64,000 nt of DNA from Thermoflexales bacterium (GCA_025057935.1 JANWUW010000078.1:19227-83226); one strand, 5' to 3'; numbered from the stretch's first letter, positions 37,159 to 46,246 are shown. Numbers and translations: made by a program. Notes: generated from the letters alone by a model not told the origin.

Positions 37159-37947
37159 CTAGGAGCTAGCGCTGGTGTAGGTGCGCAGGGCGCGCCGCCA
37201 AAGCCAGCGACTGGAGCCCACGGCTAGTGCAGCAACGCCCGCCGCGGCTGCGAGAAAGGGCGGCTCGGCGATCCCAATGAGCGCCTGTGCAGGCACTGTG
37301 GTTAGAAAGGCGATGGGCAGGACGAAGGTAAGCAGGAAGCGAAGCACGGTGCTGTATGCGCTGATGGGAAAGCGGGCGGTCTCGAAAATGGATTGAAACA
37401 GATCGCTTAGGTTTTCTATCTTGACAAACCAGAACGCCAACGCTGCCATAGCCGCCCAGATGCCGTAAAGCGTGAGCAAGCCCGCAAGGGCAGCGCCGAA
37501 AAACGCAGCGAGCGCGCTCCAAGAGGGCTTGTAATCCATCTGCTGCAGCGCTTGGGCGATCACCAAGACGCCAGCAGTCAAGTCGGCAACCGAAGCATAC
37601 CGTGCGAAGCGCAGCGTTGCGAGGAACTGCGCATCTGCCGGCTTGATCAGAACGAAATCCATTGTGCCTTCGCGCACCATCTCGACAACGCGCTGAAGGT
37701 TCGGGGAGAGCACAGCGCTGATCACGCTTTGCATTACGATGAACAACCCGAGCACAACTAGCGCCTGTGCGTAATCCCATCCGCCGACTGTCTCTGTGTG
37801 CAGATAGAACACAGCGACGCTGACGAAGCTCACTCCTGCCCAAAATACTCCAAGCGCAGCGCCTGCAATGAGATTAGCGCGGTATTCAAGCTCAAGCAGC
37901 AGATTCGCTTTCAAGAAGGTGAGCCACAAACTCAGGTAACGTCTCAT
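37159..37947 (-). CDS. ABC-2 family exporter permease (DUF990-like), second subunit
   Basis: The 262-residue polytopic protein has six TM helices with the conserved EMVREGTMDFVLIKPADAQFLATLR segment of the ABC-2/DUF990 permease pairs. ATG 37947 overlaps the stop of the first permease by 4 bp (ATGA). These pairs usually work with one ATPase, here most likely the one at 39952-40989. The substrate is unknown; related systems export lipids, peptides or antibiotics. Confidence 0.88.
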   Translation of the reverse strand: MRRYLSLWLTFLKANLLLELEYRANLIAGAALGVFWAGVSFVSVAVFYLHTETVGGWDYAQALVVLGLFIVMQSVISAVLSPNLQRVVEMVREGTMDFVLIKPADAQFLATLRFARYASVADLTAGVLVIAQALQQMDYKPSWSALAAFFGAALAGLLTLYGIWAAMAALAFWFVKIENLSDLFQSIFETARFPISAYSTVLRFLLTFVLPIAFLTTVPAQALIGIAEPPFLAAAAGVAALAVGSSRWLWRRALRTYTSASS

Positions 37948-38741
37948 GCTCCTACCGCTGTGTAGCTCCGCAGCGCGATTTTCCACATGACGAACGCCGC
38001 TGCTGTGCCGACCAACGCCCAAAACCCCTGCATTGCAAAACCAAAAACCAGCGCTTCGCCGTAGACGCGCCCAATGGCGATCTCAGTCGGAAAGCTCAGC
38101 ATGTAAGGAAAGGGCGACCATTGCAGCGCGCTTTGGATTGTCTCGGGAAACATGCTCAACGGCGCAATCGCCCCGGTGAGCACGAGCGTCAAGCCGTAGA
38201 ACACTTCGAAGAAGGCGCTTGCTTGTGAAATCCAGAAGGCAAGCATACCCAGCAGAAAGTCAATCATGAATTTAATCAGCCAAGCTAAAAACACTGAAAC
38301 TGAGAAAGCAAACAACGTGAAAAGATCGAGCCTCAACGGAGCGTCTGGCGTGAGCCAAAACACAAGAGCGGCAATGGGCAAAACGATGAGCGCGCGCAGC
38401 CCTTTCTCTGCCAAGTGGATGGCGATGTCGTGGTGAATGGGGTGGAGAGGGCGCAAAAGCATGGGCGAGAGCCGCCCTTCGCGAATGCGGTAATCAAGTT
38501 CCCAAGAAGCCCAAACCGCTGTGAGGTTGCGAACCACCCAGCCGACTATGAAGTAGGCGATGAAGTCAGCGCTGCTGAAACCATTGACTGCACCGCTGCT
38601 GCTCACGCCAAGCCACACAAGCATCATCGTGACCATCAACAGACTGTTGGTCATCCAGATCACGATCTGAGCGCGATATTCCAGCACGCTTGACCATCCC
38701 ATGTGCAGCAAGGCGCGATAGACACAAAGCCAGCGTCGCAT
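37944..38741 (-). CDS. ABC-2 family exporter permease (DUF990-like), first subunit
   Basis: The 265-residue protein has six TM helices and the family segment DYRIREGRLSPMLLRPLHPIHHDIAIHLAEKGLR, paralogous to EGTMDFVLIKP in its partner. It is divergent from the MFS gene, with only 24 bp between the two start codons. The plus-strand -10 of MFS lies in that gap, so its own promoter must lie inside the MFS coding region or the genes are read from the ATPase transcript across MFS. Confidence 0.88.
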   Translation of the reverse strand: MRRWLCVYRALLHMGWSSVLEYRAQIVIWMTNSLLMVTMMLVWLGVSSSGAVNGFSSADFIAYFIVGWVVRNLTAVWASWELDYRIREGRLSPMLLRPLHPIHHDIAIHLAEKGLRALIVLPIAALVFWLTPDAPLRLDLFTLFAFSVSVFLAWLIKFMIDFLLGMLAFWISQASAFFEVFYGLTLVLTGAIAPLSMFPETIQSALQWSPFPYMLSFPTEIAIGRVYGEALVFGFAMQGFWALVGTAAAFVMWKIALRSYTAVGA

Positions 38742-38753
38742 GGCGCGCGCAAC

Positions 38754-38759
38754 TATACT
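38754..38759 (+). promoter_or_regulatory. -10 box of the MFS gene
   Basis: TATACT ends 6 nt before GTG 38766, inside the 24-bp gap to the divergent permease gene. There is no SD; a leaderless GTG start is predicted. Confidence 0.55.
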
Positions 38760-38765
38760 CGGCGC

Positions 38766-40043
38766 GTGCGATTGCAGCTCGAGCTCTCGCCGACAGCAAA
38801 GTTCTACGCTGTGTGGTTGGCGATCTTCTCATTCACAATGAGTTTCGCTACCACGCTCGTCAACTTTTACCTCGATGCGCGCGGGTTGGATAAGGCGGCG
38901 ATAGGCGTTTTCCATGCCGCTAGCCAAGTTGGCGGTTTGATTGTGCTGCTGCCCGCGCTGTTGCTGTTCAGGCGGCTTGGCAGGCGAGGTGCCCTAGTGT
39001 TCGGCGCAGCTTGGGCAGCGCTCATGCGCATCATCACCGTGCTGCCCCTCCCTCTGCCGCTTGTCCTCCTCGCAGAAGGCGCAAGTGGGCTGGGGTCAGT
39101 GCTCTATGGACTAGCAGGGGTGTCGCTGCTTGCTGACGCCACGACGAGGCGCAATCGCGCGCGCGTGTTTGGCGCTGTTGAGGGCATACGCACGGTGCTG
39201 ATGTTCGTCGGCAGCGTGATGGCTGGGATTGGGCCTGAGATCGCAAGCGCAGTGATGCGCCTAGACGCGCGCAGCGCAGAGAGCTATCGCGCAGTGCTGC
39301 TGTTCGCATTCGGCGTGCGTCTAGCTGGCACTGTGGCGTTGCTGCGTCTGGTCCGCGCGCCTGATAACGCAACTGCCCTCCCAGAAGTAAACCCAATGCG
39401 CTACATGAACCTACGCGTGCTCCTCGCACAACGGCGGGGCTTGTATGCGCTCGCAGCGCCCTTCGCTGCTTTGTGGCTCGCAGAATCGCTCTTCGTCACG
39501 TTCGTCACCTTGTTTCTACGCGAGCAGCTTGGGCTGAGCGATGCTGCCGTTGGCGGGGTCGTTGGTGGAGGAACGCTGCTCGGCGCACTTGGCGCGTTGC
39601 TCATCCCTTGGCTGGCGCAGCGTTGGGGCGAGCAGCGCGTCTTGCGCGCCCTAATGCTCGCGGCTGCGCTGGCGCTGGCGGCGCTGGCCCACAGCAGCGC
39701 GCCTCTGCTCGGCAGCGGGCTGGTGCTGGCGTTCTCGGCGACGTTTCAAGGGATTGCCGTGTCGTATCGAGCGTTGGCGACGAACCTCGCGCGGCGCGAT
39801 GAGCACTTCATCCTAAGCGTGATCTTGGCAGCAGCAGGAAACCTCGGACCAACATTCGGACCACTGCTCGGCGGCTGGGTGTTAGCGCACTACAGCTTCG
39901 GCGCGTTGTTCACCCTCGCGGCTGGTCTCATGCTCGCCGCGCTGCTTCTGCTCACGGCGGCGTTGCCGCTGCTTCGCTCGCCGGCACCGCTGCAGCATTC
40001 AACGCTTCTGCCGGCACAGCGCCCGCAAATACAGCGCGAATGA
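38766..40043 (+). CDS. major facilitator superfamily transporter
   Basis: The protein has 425 residues and 12 predicted TM helices in two halves separated near residue 200 (RAPDNATALPEVNPMRYMNLRVLLAQRRG). Early features include SFTMSFATTLVNFYLDARGLDKAAIGVFHAASQVGG, as in drug or sugar MFS efflux proteins. The substrate is unknown. I start at GTG 38766 (VRLQLELSPTAKFY) because of the TATACT box; an open frame extends to 38703 inside the divergent gene. Its last 92 bp overlap the 3' end of the minus-strand ABC ATPase. Confidence 0.85.
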   Translation: MRLQLELSPTAKFYAVWLAIFSFTMSFATTLVNFYLDARGLDKAAIGVFHAASQVGGLIVLLPALLLFRRLGRRGALVFGAAWAALMRIITVLPLPLPLVLLAEGASGLGSVLYGLAGVSLLADATTRRNRARVFGAVEGIRTVLMFVGSVMAGIGPEIASAVMRLDARSAESYRAVLLFAFGVRLAGTVALLRLVRAPDNATALPEVNPMRYMNLRVLLAQRRGLYALAAPFAALWLAESLFVTFVTLFLREQLGLSDAAVGGVVGGGTLLGALGALLIPWLAQRWGEQRVLRALMLAAALALAALAHSSAPLLGSGLVLAFSATFQGIAVSYRALATNLARRDEHFILSVILAAAGNLGPTFGPLLGGWVLAHYSFGALFTLAAGLMLAALLLLTAALPLLRSPAPLQHSTLLPAQRPQIQRE

Positions 40044-40989
40044 TGTCCTCAACAGGCGGGTCCTCAAAGGTGATGTCGTCGGGCTGCAATTCCGCCAGCA
40101 AGCGCATGGCGATCTCGGTCGCTTGTGCGCGCGGCACACGCAGCGTCGCCGTGAACCCGTCGCTCTCCTCAACTGTGCCGAATGCTTGAAGCCGATCGGC
40201 AGCGATGGATTGCTCGAAGCGTAGGCGCACGATCTTGTAAGGCGCGACGCGCTCGATGAGGGCGCGGAAGTCGCCGTCGTAGAGCAGCTTGCCTTTGTCA
40301 ATCACGATGATGCGCTCGCACAGCGCTGTGACGTCTGCCATGTAGTGGCTGGTGAGCAGCACTGTAGCCCCGTGACGGCGGTTGTACTCCGCTATGAACT
40401 CGCGGATGCGCGCCTGCATGGTCACATCGAGCCCGATGGTCGGCTCGTCGAGGAAGAGGATCTTCGGGCGATGCAGCAGCGCCGCAGCCAGCTCGCACTT
40501 CATGCGCTCACCGAGGGAGAGTTTGCGCACTTGCTTCTTCAGCAGTGGACCAAGCTCGAGAAGCTCATCGAGCTCGCGCAGCGTTGCGCGGAACTCTGTT
40601 TCTGGGATTTCGTAGATCGCTTGGTTGACGAGAAAGGTCTCGATGGGCGGCAGGTCCCACATGAGCTGTTGCTTCTGTCCCATCACCAGCGTGAATTGGC
40701 GCAGGTAGGCGTACTCGCGCTTGAACGGCTCGAAGCCCAGCACGCGCACCTCGCCGCTGGTGGGGTAGAGCAGCCCGGCAAGCACCTTGAGGGTCGTCGT
40801 CTTGCCTGCTCCGTTTGGGCCGAGGAAGCCCACGATCTCGCCAGCCTCGATCTCGAACGAGATGTCGTCCACGGCCTTGACGGTGCGATACTTGCGCGCG
40901 AAGAAGGCGCGCAGGCTGCCGAGCAACCCTGGCTCCTTCTCGTGCACTTGGTAGTACTTGCGCAAGTGCGCGACGTGAATCTGCGCCAT
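39952..40989 (-). CDS. ABC transporter ATP-binding protein (export type)
   Basis: The 345-residue protein has Walker A GPNGAGKTTTLK, Q-loop MGQKQQLMWDLP, signature LSLGERMKCELAAALL, Walker B ILFLDEPTIGLD and H-loop LLTSHYMAD. The C-terminal tail of about 90 residues beyond the nucleotide-binding domain is typical of ABC-2 exporters paired with DUF990 permeases. Its start lies 47 nt after the tRNA-Arg. The permeases expected beside it lie 1.2 kb further on, beyond the opposing MFS gene. Confidence 0.93.
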   Translation of the reverse strand: MAQIHVAHLRKYYQVHEKEPGLLGSLRAFFARKYRTVKAVDDISFEIEAGEIVGFLGPNGAGKTTTLKVLAGLLYPTSGEVRVLGFEPFKREYAYLRQFTLVMGQKQQLMWDLPPIETFLVNQAIYEIPETEFRATLRELDELLELGPLLKKQVRKLSLGERMKCELAAALLHRPKILFLDEPTIGLDVTMQARIREFIAEYNRRHGATVLLTSHYMADVTALCERIIVIDKGKLLYDGDFRALIERVAPYKIVRLRFEQSIAADRLQAFGTVEESDGFTATLRVPRAQATEIAMRLLAELQPDDITFEDPPVEDIIRAVFAGAVPAEALNAAAVPASEAAATPP

Positions 40990-41002
40990 AGCCTACAAAG
41001 TG

Positions 41003-41034
41003 ACAGGGGCGCTGGCAAACCTCAGCGCCCCTGT
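41003..41034 (-). terminator. hairpin between tRNA-Arg and the ABC ATPase
   Basis: A perfect 12-bp stem (ACAGGGGCGCTG / CAGCGCCCCTGT) with an 8-nt loop starts 2 nt after the tRNA discriminator base on the minus strand. The following bases, CACTTTG, are only weakly T-rich, so it may be a terminator or a 3'-processing structure for the tRNA. Confidence 0.6.
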
Positions 41035-41036
41035 TG

Positions 41037-41111
41037 TGCCCCAAGAGAGATTTGAACTCCCGACCTTTTGCTCCGCAAGCAAACGCTCTATCCGGGCTGA
41101 GCTATTGGGGC
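41037..41111 (-). tRNA. tRNA-Arg (anticodon GCG)
   Basis: A complete cloverleaf reads on the minus strand: acceptor GCCCCAA/TTGGGGC (7 bp), D stem GCTC/GAGC with loop AGCCCGGATA, anticodon stem TTTGC/GCAAA, loop TTGCGGA, variable AGGTC, T stem GGGAG/CTCTC (one G-U) and loop TTCAAAT, discriminator A. Loop bases 34-36 read GCG, decoding CGC (and CGU by wobble). The GGATAGAGC D-arm is typical of tRNA-Arg. CCA is not encoded (CAA follows). Most bacteria use ACG, edited to inosine, for these codons, so GCG is unusual. Confidence 0.92.
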
Positions 41112-41203
41112 AAGCGCCTCTAATTGTAGCACCCCAGCTCGCGGTGTCAAGGTCTCTTGTGCTTGATCAGCGAAGTCGTGAGAGAACGCGCGCACTGCGC
41201 CTA

Positions 41204-41209
41204 TATAAT
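41204..41209 (+). promoter_or_regulatory. -10 box of the alpha-oxoamine synthase gene
   Basis: A perfect TATAAT lies 35 nt before ATG 41245, giving a leader of about 28 nt that contains AAGGA. This gene therefore uses a conventional leader, unlike many others here. Confidence 0.6.
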
Positions 41210-41244
41210 CGCGTCGAACTTTCTGCCAAGGATTCAGACGCACA

Positions 41245-42447
41245 ATGGCTGATGTCTTTGACAAAATCGCAAAGGACCCCGTGCTGAAAGCCGCGCGCAT
41301 GGGGCGCGAGATGGGGATTTACCCTTACTTCCGTCCCCTCTCAGAGACCGAGGGCACAGAGGTTGTGGTGGACGGCAAGCGGCTGATCATGATCGGCTCG
41401 AACAACTACCTTGGGCTGACCACGCACCCGCGCGTGCGCCGAGCAGCCATCGAGGCAATCGAGCGCTACGGCACCTCTTGCACTGGCAGCCGCTTCCTCA
41501 ATGGCACTCTGGAGCTGCACAAAGAGCTGGAACGGCGCCTGGCGCGCTTCCTCGGCAAAGAGGCTGCGCTGATCTTCGGCACCGGCTACCAAACCAACCT
41601 TGGCGCGATCACCGCCCTGATGGACAAGGATGATGTCGCGATCTGCGACAAAGAAGTGCACGCTTGCATCGTGGACGGCATCAAGATGGCAGGCGTGCCT
41701 ATGAAGCGTTTCCGCCACAACGACATGGAGGATCTTGAGCGCGTCCTCAAAGAGACCGGCGATAAGCCGAAGATGGTGTTTGTGGACGGCGTGTATTCGA
41801 TGGGAGGCGATCTTGCGCCACTGCCGGACTTGGTCTACTTGTGCAAGAAATACGGCGCCCGGCTGTTTGTGGATGACGCGCATGGGTTGGGTGTGATGGG
41901 CGAAGGCGGGCGCGGCACGCACTTCCACTTTAACGTCGTCGAGGATGTAGATCTGATCATGGGCACGTTCAGCAAGTCGTTCGCCTCACTGGGGGGCGTG
42001 GTTGCTGGCGACCGTGATGTGATCGACTACATCCAGCACCATGCGCGCTCATTCATCTTTAGCGCTTCCATGCCGCCCGCAAATGTTGCCACTGTGCTGG
42101 CGTGCCTCGACATCATCGAAGAAGATCCCAGCTATGTGGAGCGTGTGCATCGCAACGCAGCGAAAGTGCGCGACGGGCTGCGCGCGATGGGCTACAACTG
42201 CGGCGAGAGCGTCACGCCCATCGTGCCGGTAATCATCGGCAACGAGATGCACACTGTGTTCATGTGGCAGGCGCTTTTCGAGAACGGCGTCTACACCAAC
42301 CCGGTGCTGCCGCCCGCCGTGCCGCCCACGAAGAGTTTGCTGCGCACCAGCTACATGGCGACGCACACCGAGGAGCAACTCGACACCGTGCTCAAGGTAT
42401 TCGCGAAAGTGGGCGAGGAGACCGGATTCTTGTTGCAACCCGCGTAA
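41245..42447 (+). CDS. alpha-oxoamine synthase family PLP enzyme (serine palmitoyltransferase/KBL/AONS-like)
   Basis: The 400-residue fold-type I PLP enzyme has SNNYLGLTTHPRV, TGSRFLNGTLELHKELERRLARFLGKEAAL, the DDAHGLGVMGEGG Asp, and the PLP lysine in GTFSKSFASLGG. The family condenses an amino acid with an acyl-CoA. The N-terminal ARMGREMGIYPYFRPLS and HHARSFIFSASMPPANVA segments look more like bacterial serine palmitoyltransferase homologues than BioF or Kbl. No tdh or bio gene is adjacent. Which acyl-CoA and amino acid it uses is unresolved. Confidence 0.85.
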   Translation: MADVFDKIAKDPVLKAARMGREMGIYPYFRPLSETEGTEVVVDGKRLIMIGSNNYLGLTTHPRVRRAAIEAIERYGTSCTGSRFLNGTLELHKELERRLARFLGKEAALIFGTGYQTNLGAITALMDKDDVAICDKEVHACIVDGIKMAGVPMKRFRHNDMEDLERVLKETGDKPKMVFVDGVYSMGGDLAPLPDLVYLCKKYGARLFVDDAHGLGVMGEGGRGTHFHFNVVEDVDLIMGTFSKSFASLGGVVAGDRDVIDYIQHHARSFIFSASMPPANVATVLACLDIIEEDPSYVERVHRNAAKVRDGLRAMGYNCGESVTPIVPVIIGNEMHTVFMWQALFENGVYTNPVLPPAVPPTKSLLRTSYMATHTEEQLDTVLKVFAKVGEETGFLLQPA

Positions 42448-42553
42448 ACGTACGTGCTTGACCGCTCTTGAACGGCATGTTACCGCCTGCTGCGTTGGAG
42501 TAGCGCGCAAAAACGAGCAACCCCCTCTGAGGGCATGATATAAACCCGACTGC

Positions 42554-43723
42554 ATGCGCAGCCGTGCTTACCGCCGCGGGCGCAGCGGGCTTGGGTGCCT
42601 TTCGACGCTGTTCCTGCTTGGCGCTGCGTTGACCGTGGGCGGCTATGTGCTTGTGCAAGTGCGTTTGGGCAACGTGCCTCAGCTCGGTCGCGGCATGCGC
42701 ACACCGACGCCTGTGATCACGCCCACGCCGACGTTGAGCTTGGAGACGTTCATCCAACGCGCCGAAGAAGCCGAGCAACAAGGCGACTACCGCACTGCCG
42801 TCGAATACTACGACCGCGCCAGCCGTCGCCGCCCTAACGATCCTGACCTGCACCGTCGCGCTGCGCGCTTGCTTGTGTTTCTCGGTCAGCCGCAGAAAGC
42901 AGAGCAGCGCGCACGCCGCGCGCTGGAGATCGATCCGAACCACTTGCCCTCGAAAGCGGTGCTGTGTATGGCGCTGGATTGGCAAAAGCGCGTCGCCGAA
43001 GCCATCGCGCTTTGTCGCAGTGTAGTGGAAGCCGACCCTAATAGCGCCAGAGGACATGCCTATCTTGCAGAAGCGCTTGCTGATGCGGGCGATTTCGAGG
43101 CGGCTCGGCGTGCTGCACAAAGGGCGGTGGAGCTTGCACCGACCGATGTAGATGTGCTGCGCAATCTGGGCTACGTGTATGAGATGTTCGGGCGCTATGA
43201 CATCGCGCTCTACCACTACCGGCGCGCGCTGGAACAAAACCCGAATCTGCCTCATGTGCTTAACGCGATTGGGCGCATTCACTTCGCGCAGGGGCGCAGC
43301 GCTGATGCCGTGAGCACGTTCCGCCGCGTGCTCACGATCGACCCGCAGAACGCGGAGGCATATTACCGCCTCGGCGTCGTTTACCAGACGATAGGCGAAT
43401 TTGGTCAAGCGCGCACTGCCCTTGACAAAGCCATCGAACTCAACCCCACCTTCGTGCGGGCACTGGCGCAGCGCGGCTCGCTTAACCTCCAGCGCAACAA
43501 CTTCTTCGGCTCAGTCGAGGACTACGAGCGCGCCATCCAGGCTGCGCGGCTCACAGGCGAGAAGCTCTCCGCCATTGACTACGTGAACCTTGGCTTTGCT
43601 TACCGCTGGACTCAGCGATGTGACAAGGCGATCAGCGCATGGGACACCGCGAGCGCATTGGCACCGAGTGACGAGACCATACAGCGCTTCGTGCGCATCG
43701 GTTACCAGCAGTGCAGCCGCTAA
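42554..43723 (+). CDS. membrane-anchored TPR protein
   Basis: The 389-residue protein has one TM at about 14-33, a short Pro/Thr linker (RTPTPVITPTPT), then seven or eight TPR units from about 62 (AEEAEQQGDYRTAVEYYDRASRRRPNDPDLHRRAARLL, ALEQNPNLPHVLNAIGRIHFAQGRSADAVSTFRRVL and others). The TPR domain is probably extracytoplasmic. The start ATG 42554 is 9 nt after TATAAA (42539-42544), with no SD. The TAA overlaps the stop of the opposite TSUP gene. It is a scaffold of unknown partners. Confidence 0.87.
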   Translation: MRSRAYRRGRSGLGCLSTLFLLGAALTVGGYVLVQVRLGNVPQLGRGMRTPTPVITPTPTLSLETFIQRAEEAEQQGDYRTAVEYYDRASRRRPNDPDLHRRAARLLVFLGQPQKAEQRARRALEIDPNHLPSKAVLCMALDWQKRVAEAIALCRSVVEADPNSARGHAYLAEALADAGDFEAARRAAQRAVELAPTDVDVLRNLGYVYEMFGRYDIALYHYRRALEQNPNLPHVLNAIGRIHFAQGRSADAVSTFRRVLTIDPQNAEAYYRLGVVYQTIGEFGQARTALDKAIELNPTFVRALAQRGSLNLQRNNFFGSVEDYERAIQAARLTGEKLSAIDYVNLGFAYRWTQRCDKAISAWDTASALAPSDETIQRFVRIGYQQCSR

Positions 43724-44520
43724 GCGGCACGCGCTGCAGCATGCCTCAGCAATCGCAGCGCGGAGATGAGGAGCACACCGCCTAGGACCACGTAGAGCAG
43801 CTCGCTCGATACAAAGCGCGCTAGCACGCTCCCCGTCAAAGCGCCAAGCACCGACCCCGCGGACATTCGTGTCACTAGCGCGCGCGTCGAGGATGTCGCC
43901 ACTGCAGCGCCGTGGCGGCGCGCGTAGCGCACCAGCCCCATCAACATGGTTGGCGCGCTCACCGCAAGGCTCAGCGAGCCAGCGAGCTTGATGTCTGCGC
44001 CGAAGATGAGCACGATGGCTGGGATGAGCAGTTCACCGCCTGCCACACCTAGCAGGCTGCTGACGATCCCGACCCCTAGGCCGGCGCTCATCCCAACCGC
44101 CGCTTGCAGCACGGGCGCAACGCGCAAATGCACAAGGCTCAATACCCACTCATGCGCGAAGAGCACGCCACTGAGGAGAAGCAGCAAGCTCGCAACGGCC
44201 AACGTGAGCGCGCGCTCATTCACGTGCATTGCAACGTGTGCGCCAAGATAGGCGCCGGCCAGCGACCCTGCCAGCAAGTTAATCACTATGCCGAAGTGAT
44301 GGAGGATTGCGCTCCAACCTCCTAGCCCTGCGCGAAAGATCAACGAGAAGACGACCGTGACGAGGCTAACGATGAGGTTGACCATCACCGCGTGCAGCAC
44401 GCGCTGCTTGAAAACCTCGACCAGCACGGGCAACCGAAATTCGGCACCCCCTAAGCCGATCAGGCCGCCGAGGACAGCGATCAGCCAACCGAAGAGGAAA
44501 GCGGAGAAGGCGGACTGCAC
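43720..44520 (-). CDS. TSUP-family (TauE/SafE) membrane transporter
   Basis: The 266-residue protein has about eight TM helices and the family repeats GLIGLGGAEFRLPVLVEVF and SSLLGVAGGELLIPAIVLIFGADIKLAGSLSLAVSAPTMLMGLVRY. TSUP proteins move sulfite, sulfonates or related organic anions. It follows the DnaJ gene by 16 nt, on the same strand as DUF1405-dnaJ, so the three are probably one transcript. Confidence 0.9.
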   Translation of the reverse strand: MQSAFSAFLFGWLIAVLGGLIGLGGAEFRLPVLVEVFKQRVLHAVMVNLIVSLVTVVFSLIFRAGLGGWSAILHHFGIVINLLAGSLAGAYLGAHVAMHVNERALTLAVASLLLLLSGVLFAHEWVLSLVHLRVAPVLQAAVGMSAGLGVGIVSSLLGVAGGELLIPAIVLIFGADIKLAGSLSLAVSAPTMLMGLVRYARRHGAAVATSSTRALVTRMSAGSVLGALTGSVLARFVSSELLYVVLGGVLLISALRLLRHAAARAA

Positions 44521-44536
44521 TGACGATCTCCAGTGC

Positions 44537-45412
44537 TCAGCGCAGCCCGCGCCGCCGCGCCATTTGCTCCAGTTGTTGTTTCTCTTCGCTCGTGAGGTCA
44601 GTCGGCACGGTTACCATGACGCGCAGGTAAAGGTCGCCATAGCTGTCGCTGTCCAACTTGGGCATGCCGCGACCGCGCACGCGGATGAGCTTGCCCGAAG
44701 AAGTGCCTGGCGGCACCTTCACCATGATGCGCCCGCCCAATGTGTCAACAGGCACTTCGCCGCCGAGCATCGCGGTGAAGGCGTCTACTTGGATATCGCG
44801 GTAGAGATCGTCTTCTCTGCGTTCGTAGATGGGATGCGGCTTGATCTCGACCACGAGGTAGAGGTCGCCCACTTGCCCGCGCGCGTTGCGGCCGCCCAAG
44901 CCGCGCACGCGCACTTTGCTGCCCGTGCGCACGCCGCGCGGAATCTTCACCTCAACATTGGGCTGCCCTGGGCGCTGAATAATGCGCGTGGTGCCGTGAT
45001 AGGCTTCTTCTAGTGTTAGCTCGACGGCTTGCTCGAAGTCGCGCGGTTGGGTTACGGTTTGCCCGCCGCGGAAAATGGACTCAATGAATTCGGCAAGCGT
45101 GAGTTCGTCGTCCCAGAAGCCCCTCGTGGCGCCTCCACTCCACCGCGACCAGTCATACTGGCGCGGGTCGCCGCCAGCGCGTTGATACTGGTAGAAGCTG
45201 TTGCCCATCTGGTCATACAGCTTGCGCTTCTCGGGATCGCTGAGCACCTCGTAGGCTTCGTTAATCTCCTTGAACTTCTCCTCAGCCTGCTTGTTGCCTG
45301 GGTTCGCGTCTGGGTGATATTGGCGCGCCAACTTGCGAAAAGCTTTCTTGATGGTCTCCTGGTCGGCGTTGCGATCGACGCCGAGGATCTTGTAGTAATC
45401 CTTGTACTCCAT
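44537..45412 (-). CDS. DnaJ/CbpA-type co-chaperone (no zinc finger)
   Basis: The 291-residue protein has the J domain at 4-70 with the HPD motif (QYHPDAN), a Gly-poor linker carrying DWSRWSGG, then the two beta-sandwich client-binding domains of DnaJ ([26 protein letters not shown]). The four CXXCXGXG zinc motifs are absent, so it belongs to the CbpA/type II group and works with DnaK, which is not in the window. It starts 2 nt after the DUF1405 gene. Confidence 0.93.
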   Translation of the reverse strand: MEYKDYYKILGVDRNADQETIKKAFRKLARQYHPDANPGNKQAEEKFKEINEAYEVLSDPEKRKLYDQMGNSFYQYQRAGGDPRQYDWSRWSGGATRGFWDDELTLAEFIESIFRGGQTVTQPRDFEQAVELTLEEAYHGTTRIIQRPGQPNVEVKIPRGVRTGSKVRVRGLGGRNARGQVGDLYLVVEIKPHPIYERREDDLYRDIQVDAFTAMLGGEVPVDTLGGRIMVKVPPGTSSGKLIRVRGRGMPKLDSDSYGDLYLRVMVTVPTDLTSEEKQQLEQMARRRGLR

Positions 45413-45414
45413 CG

Positions 45415-46125
45415 CTACTTCTCACCCATTGCTTCCAACGAGACCCTTGGTGCAACACGCCGGGCGTTGTGCTGTGCCCGCCATGCCCACGCCAGCGCGC
45501 CGACACCGAGCAACACCGTCATCCCGACGGCGTGTGCCATCATAGGCGGCACGAGGGCAACAGGGTCGCCGTTCACCGGAGGCAATGGTGGGTAATATCC
45601 GTAGCCGCCTAAGCGCCCCGCTGCCAGCGGCGCGTAATCCACAACATCGCTTGCCGCCATCCAGGCTAGGACGAGCACAGCATCGCGCACACTCGGACGC
45701 ACATACTGCGTCATCAACAGTCCCATTATCGTAAGCCCGAAGTGTGTGAGAAACATTATCGGACCACTGAACACGCTCGACAGCTCCACATTGCCCGTGG
45801 CTAGCCAGTACAACCCCCAGAAGAGCATGGTCCAAGTGCCGTACTTGATGCAGGCGGCAGCCGCAATGTGGTTGAGCAGATTGCTGCTGCGGCGGTAGTG
45901 CATGAGCAGCAGCGCGACTCCGAAGAGCCCTGCCGCCAAGGGGCAGTCAGGGATGAAGGGTATGCTCCACCAAGGCGCGTCAACTTCGGCGAAGAACGCG
46001 CCGTACCACCCCCACGTGCCAAAGCCGAACGCAAACATGCACGCGGCAAAAGCCATCCAAGCAAGCGCAGGCGTGCGAACCACGCGGTTGCTCCAGTCGC
46101 GGATCGCTTGCGGGAACACAAGCAT
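45415..46125 (-). CDS. DUF1405 membrane protein
   Basis: The 236-residue protein has about six or seven TM segments and the DUF1405 hallmarks [46 protein letters not shown] and [12 protein letters not shown]. The function of the family is unknown. ATG 46125 lies 7 nt after TACACT (46138..46133) with no SD, the same arrangement as the gene at 13505. It is the first gene of the DUF1405-dnaJ-TSUP unit. Confidence 0.85.
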   Translation of the reverse strand: MLVFPQAIRDWSNRVVRTPALAWMAFAACMFAFGFGTWGWYGAFFAEVDAPWWSIPFIPDCPLAAGLFGVALLLMHYRRSSNLLNHIAAAACIKYGTWTMLFWGLYWLATGNVELSSVFSGPIMFLTHFGLTIMGLLMTQYVRPSVRDAVLVLAWMAASDVVDYAPLAAGRLGGYGYYPPLPPVNGDPVALVPPMMAHAVGMTVLLGVGALAWAWRAQHNARRVAPRVSLEAMGEK

Positions 46126-46246
46126 TGCTCAGAGTGTACAGCACAGATGGGCATTGAGGCGCTGCTTCGTGTCACGCGCAGCGCTTCCGCGGCTGCAAGG
46201 GCTGGGTATCTGGATTCTTGAAGGAAGGTCTAAACTTGCCCCCACG

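Noticed and set aside
45902..46246. N-terminal extension of the glycosyltransferase at 46247
   Set aside because: It runs antisense to DUF1405 and has no similarity to the glycosyltransferase fold, whose conserved start is [19 protein letters not shown].
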